From the NCBI RefSeq assembly GCF_000744825.1, contig NZ_JQMR01000001.1:372001-436000 (forward strand): 64,000 bases of DNA, written 5' to 3'. A program made the translations under genes and the position numbers. The DNA is from Carnobacterium mobile DSM 4848 (GTDB lineage Bacteria; Bacillota; Bacilli; Lactobacillales; Carnobacteriaceae). This document shows, piece by piece, positions 62,313-64,000 of this stretch (its first letter is position 1; every line of letters begins with the position of its first letter). The notes under the pieces are model-generated. The model saw only the letters and a list, made by a program, of their open reading frames with translations. It was not told the origin of the DNA and did not search any database.

Positions 62313-63350
62313 ATGACAACCAAAAGATGGACGGCTATTGGATTAGCCATTGGACTTTTTATATTATCTTTTGTTATCAGCGGTATGGCTGCCAAAGTGG
62401 CTCAAACCGACAAAGCAGAAAACATATTTAGTGATGCCACAAACAGATTACTTGGGCAATCAGAATTAATAGAAACTGTGGTCACTACTGGCGATGAAGC
62501 TAATCGAGTAGCCCTTCTAACAGTTGACGGTACTATTTTGGCGGGTCAATCATCTGGTTTATGGAGCACAACCGGATATGATCATAACTTTTTTCTAGAA
62601 CAATTGGAAGCGGTAAAAGCAGATAAATCGGTTAAAGCCATTTTATTATCGATCAATTCACCAGGAGGAGGCACTTATGAAAGCGCCCAAATAAAAGACA
62701 GTTTATTAGAATTGAAAGAAACTACCGATAAACCAATTTATGTTTCAATGGGCAATCTTGCTGCAAGCGGCGGCTATTATATTGCAGCTCCTGCAGACAA
62801 AATATTTGCTGCTGAAGAAACATTGACAGGTTCTATCGGAGTTATTATGTCTAGCACCAACTTAAGTGAACTATATGAAAAGTTAGGAATTGAAGATACA
62901 ACGATCAAAAGCGGTCGATTTAAAGATATTGGTTCTAACAGTAGGCCGATGACGGAAGCGGACCAAGAAATTTTACAAAAAATGGTAGATAGTTCATATG
63001 ATCGATTTGTCAAAGTGGTAGCAGAAGGAAGAAAAATGAACGAGAAACAGGTACGCGAATTAGCTGACGGACGTATCTATGACGGAGCTCAGGCTCTAGA
63101 AGCAGGTTTAGTTGATGAAATAGGTTACCAAGAAGATGCTTTGGAGGCTTTACAAGAAGATTATCAATTAAAAAACGCAGAAGTATTTCAGTATTCTACA
63201 GGAACTATTCCTTTTAGTTCGTTGATGTTTTCGAAAGCAAGTCAGCTCTTTTCTTCAAAAAATGCATCAGCTGAACTGGTAGAACAAATCACGTCTCAGT
63301 TTGGAACTTCTGCAGCACCAAAGATGCTGTATCTATATGGGGGTGAATAA
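62313..63350 (+). CDS. sppA: signal peptide peptidase SppA (short form)
   Basis: 345 residues: an N-terminal membrane anchor (about 8-28), then an S49 protease domain. ILLSINSPGGGTYES, the nucleophile Ser in NLAASGGYYIA and the general-base Lys in TTIKSGRFKDIGS are visible, plus GSIGVIMS. Degrades leftover signal peptides in the membrane. AAAGGAGGAG precedes the ATG. The RDD protein gene starts two bases after it, forming an operon, as in Bacillus (sppA-yteJ). Confidence 0.95.
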   Translation: MTTKRWTAIGLAIGLFILSFVISGMAAKVAQTDKAENIFSDATNRLLGQSELIETVVTTGDEANRVALLTVDGTILAGQSSGLWSTTGYDHNFFLEQLEAVKADKSVKAILLSINSPGGGTYESAQIKDSLLELKETTDKPIYVSMGNLAASGGYYIAAPADKIFAAEETLTGSIGVIMSSTNLSELYEKLGIEDTTIKSGRFKDIGSNSRPMTEADQEILQKMVDSSYDRFVKVVAEGRKMNEKQVRELADGRIYDGAQALEAGLVDEIGYQEDALEALQEDYQLKNAEVFQYSTGTIPFSSLMFSKASQLFSSKNASAELVEQITSQFGTSAAPKMLYLYGGE

Positions 63351-63352
63351 AA

Positions 63353-64000
63353 TGAACACACCTGAATCAAATGAAAAAGGCAACACAAAAGAATTGAATA
63401 TTGATGAGTTAAAAAAAGCATTGGCTAAAGAGGAAGCAGAAAATATGCGTAAACGACGCCTGCAGAAGTTGGATGAGCGGCAAGAGAACAAAGTAAATGA
63501 AGAGAAGGAGCAAGAACGAAAACCAGCTTCTAAAAAAATACAAAGTACTCCAAGGACACCTGAAGAGTTGCGTAGAGCACGCAGGCTTTATTGGCAAGAA
63601 AAGCAAGAACAAGAACAAGCAGAAAAAACACCTTATCACCGGTATCCCCAATTTTTTTATGCTGGTTTTTGGATTCGGTTCTTTGCCTATTTAACTGATT
63701 TAATTGTCATTAACAGTCTCACTCGTTTAATTCTAACTCCATTTTTCTTATTGATGCACCTACCAATCACAACAGAGCTATTTTCTGCTTTTTCATTAAG
63801 TAAGTTAGCCTTGTATTTAATGTATTTTATTTTATTGACTAAATTCACAAATGGACAAACGATTGGCAAAATGATTTTTGGATTACGTGTAGTTTGTTTT
63901 AAAGAAGAAAAATTAAGTTGGCTGACTGTTCTTATTCGTGAAGGTTTTGGCCGTTATATCTTAAAGACAATCAGTATTTTGTATTTAGTCATTCTTTTTA
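63353..64000 (+). CDS. RDD-family membrane protein (partial, cut by window end)
   Basis: 216 codons are seen without a stop; the gene continues past the window. A charged, Lys/Glu/Arg-rich cytoplasmic head (about 1-95) is followed by an RDD domain: GFWIRFFAYLTDLIVI, a second membrane segment, then TNGQTIGKMIFGLRVV and the start of a further segment. GGGGGTG precedes the ATG. It resembles YteJ, the partner of SppA in Bacillus, but with an unusually long charged head. Confidence 0.88.

Overview
The window is a low-GC, gene-dense chromosomal segment of a Firmicute. Gene order and protein style point to the Lactobacillales, most likely the Carnobacteriaceae/Carnobacterium; this is an inference from protein resemblance, not a database match. 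Most genes are on the + strand, with strong GGAGG-type ribosome-binding sites and many intrinsic terminators. No rRNA, tRNA, CRISPR array, prophage or defence island was seen.

Layout. 1-7.3 kb: a DUF896 protein, transketolase, a YneF-type membrane protein, a heterodimeric ABC exporter and a convergent acyltransferase. 7.5-10.8 kb: a SWIM/SNF2 helicase-like protein. 10.9-12.6 kb: an IS1202-like insertion sequence flanked by a 31-bp direct repeat, abutting the rpsB promoter. 12.7-37.3 kb: the classic translation/envelope/replication block rpsB-tsf-pyrH-frr-uppS-cdsA-dxr-rseP-proS-polC-rimP-nusA-rnpM-ylxQ-infB-rbfA-truB-ribF. Between rbfA and truB it is interrupted by a class IIC group II intron with a frameshifted reverse transcriptase, an unexplained hairpin-rich stretch, an unknown gene and a decayed degV. 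37.5-46.3 kb: the CIRCE-controlled hrcA-grpE-dnaK-dnaJ heat-shock cluster, an ISLre2-family element with a 9-bp target duplication, then lepA. 46.5-56.8 kb: an unknown membrane protein, a sirtuin gene with an in-frame stop, a Na/Pi cotransporter, a DNA glycosylase, DUF3013, prmA-rsmE, deoC, and relA-dtd. 57.2-64 kb: a divergent SH3/amidase, a T-box-controlled hisS-aspS operon, sppA, and an RDD membrane protein cut by the window end.

The genes cover ribosome assembly and translation (S2, EF-Ts, RRF, RimP, NusA, IF2, RbfA, TruB, PrmA, RsmE, LepA, ProRS, HisRS, AspRS), protein quality control (DnaK system, RseP, SppA), lipid and isoprenoid supply (PlsC, UppS, CdsA, Dxr) and stress signalling (RelA). 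Control is largely RNA-based: a terminator directly behind the rimP-nusA promoter, an attenuator between rpsB and tsf, a hairpin between the Shine-Dalgarno and start of dxr, and a T-box whose specifier region can be read as Asp or His.

The mobile elements all sit in intergenic space beside, not inside, expression signals: one IS just upstream of the rpsB -35, one just upstream of the lepA -35, and the intron right behind the rbfA terminator. No new multi-gene system was found. The most unusual items are the dxr leader hairpin, the hisS specifier overlap, the hairpin-rich region after the intron, and a small minus-strand ORF with its own promoter after frr.
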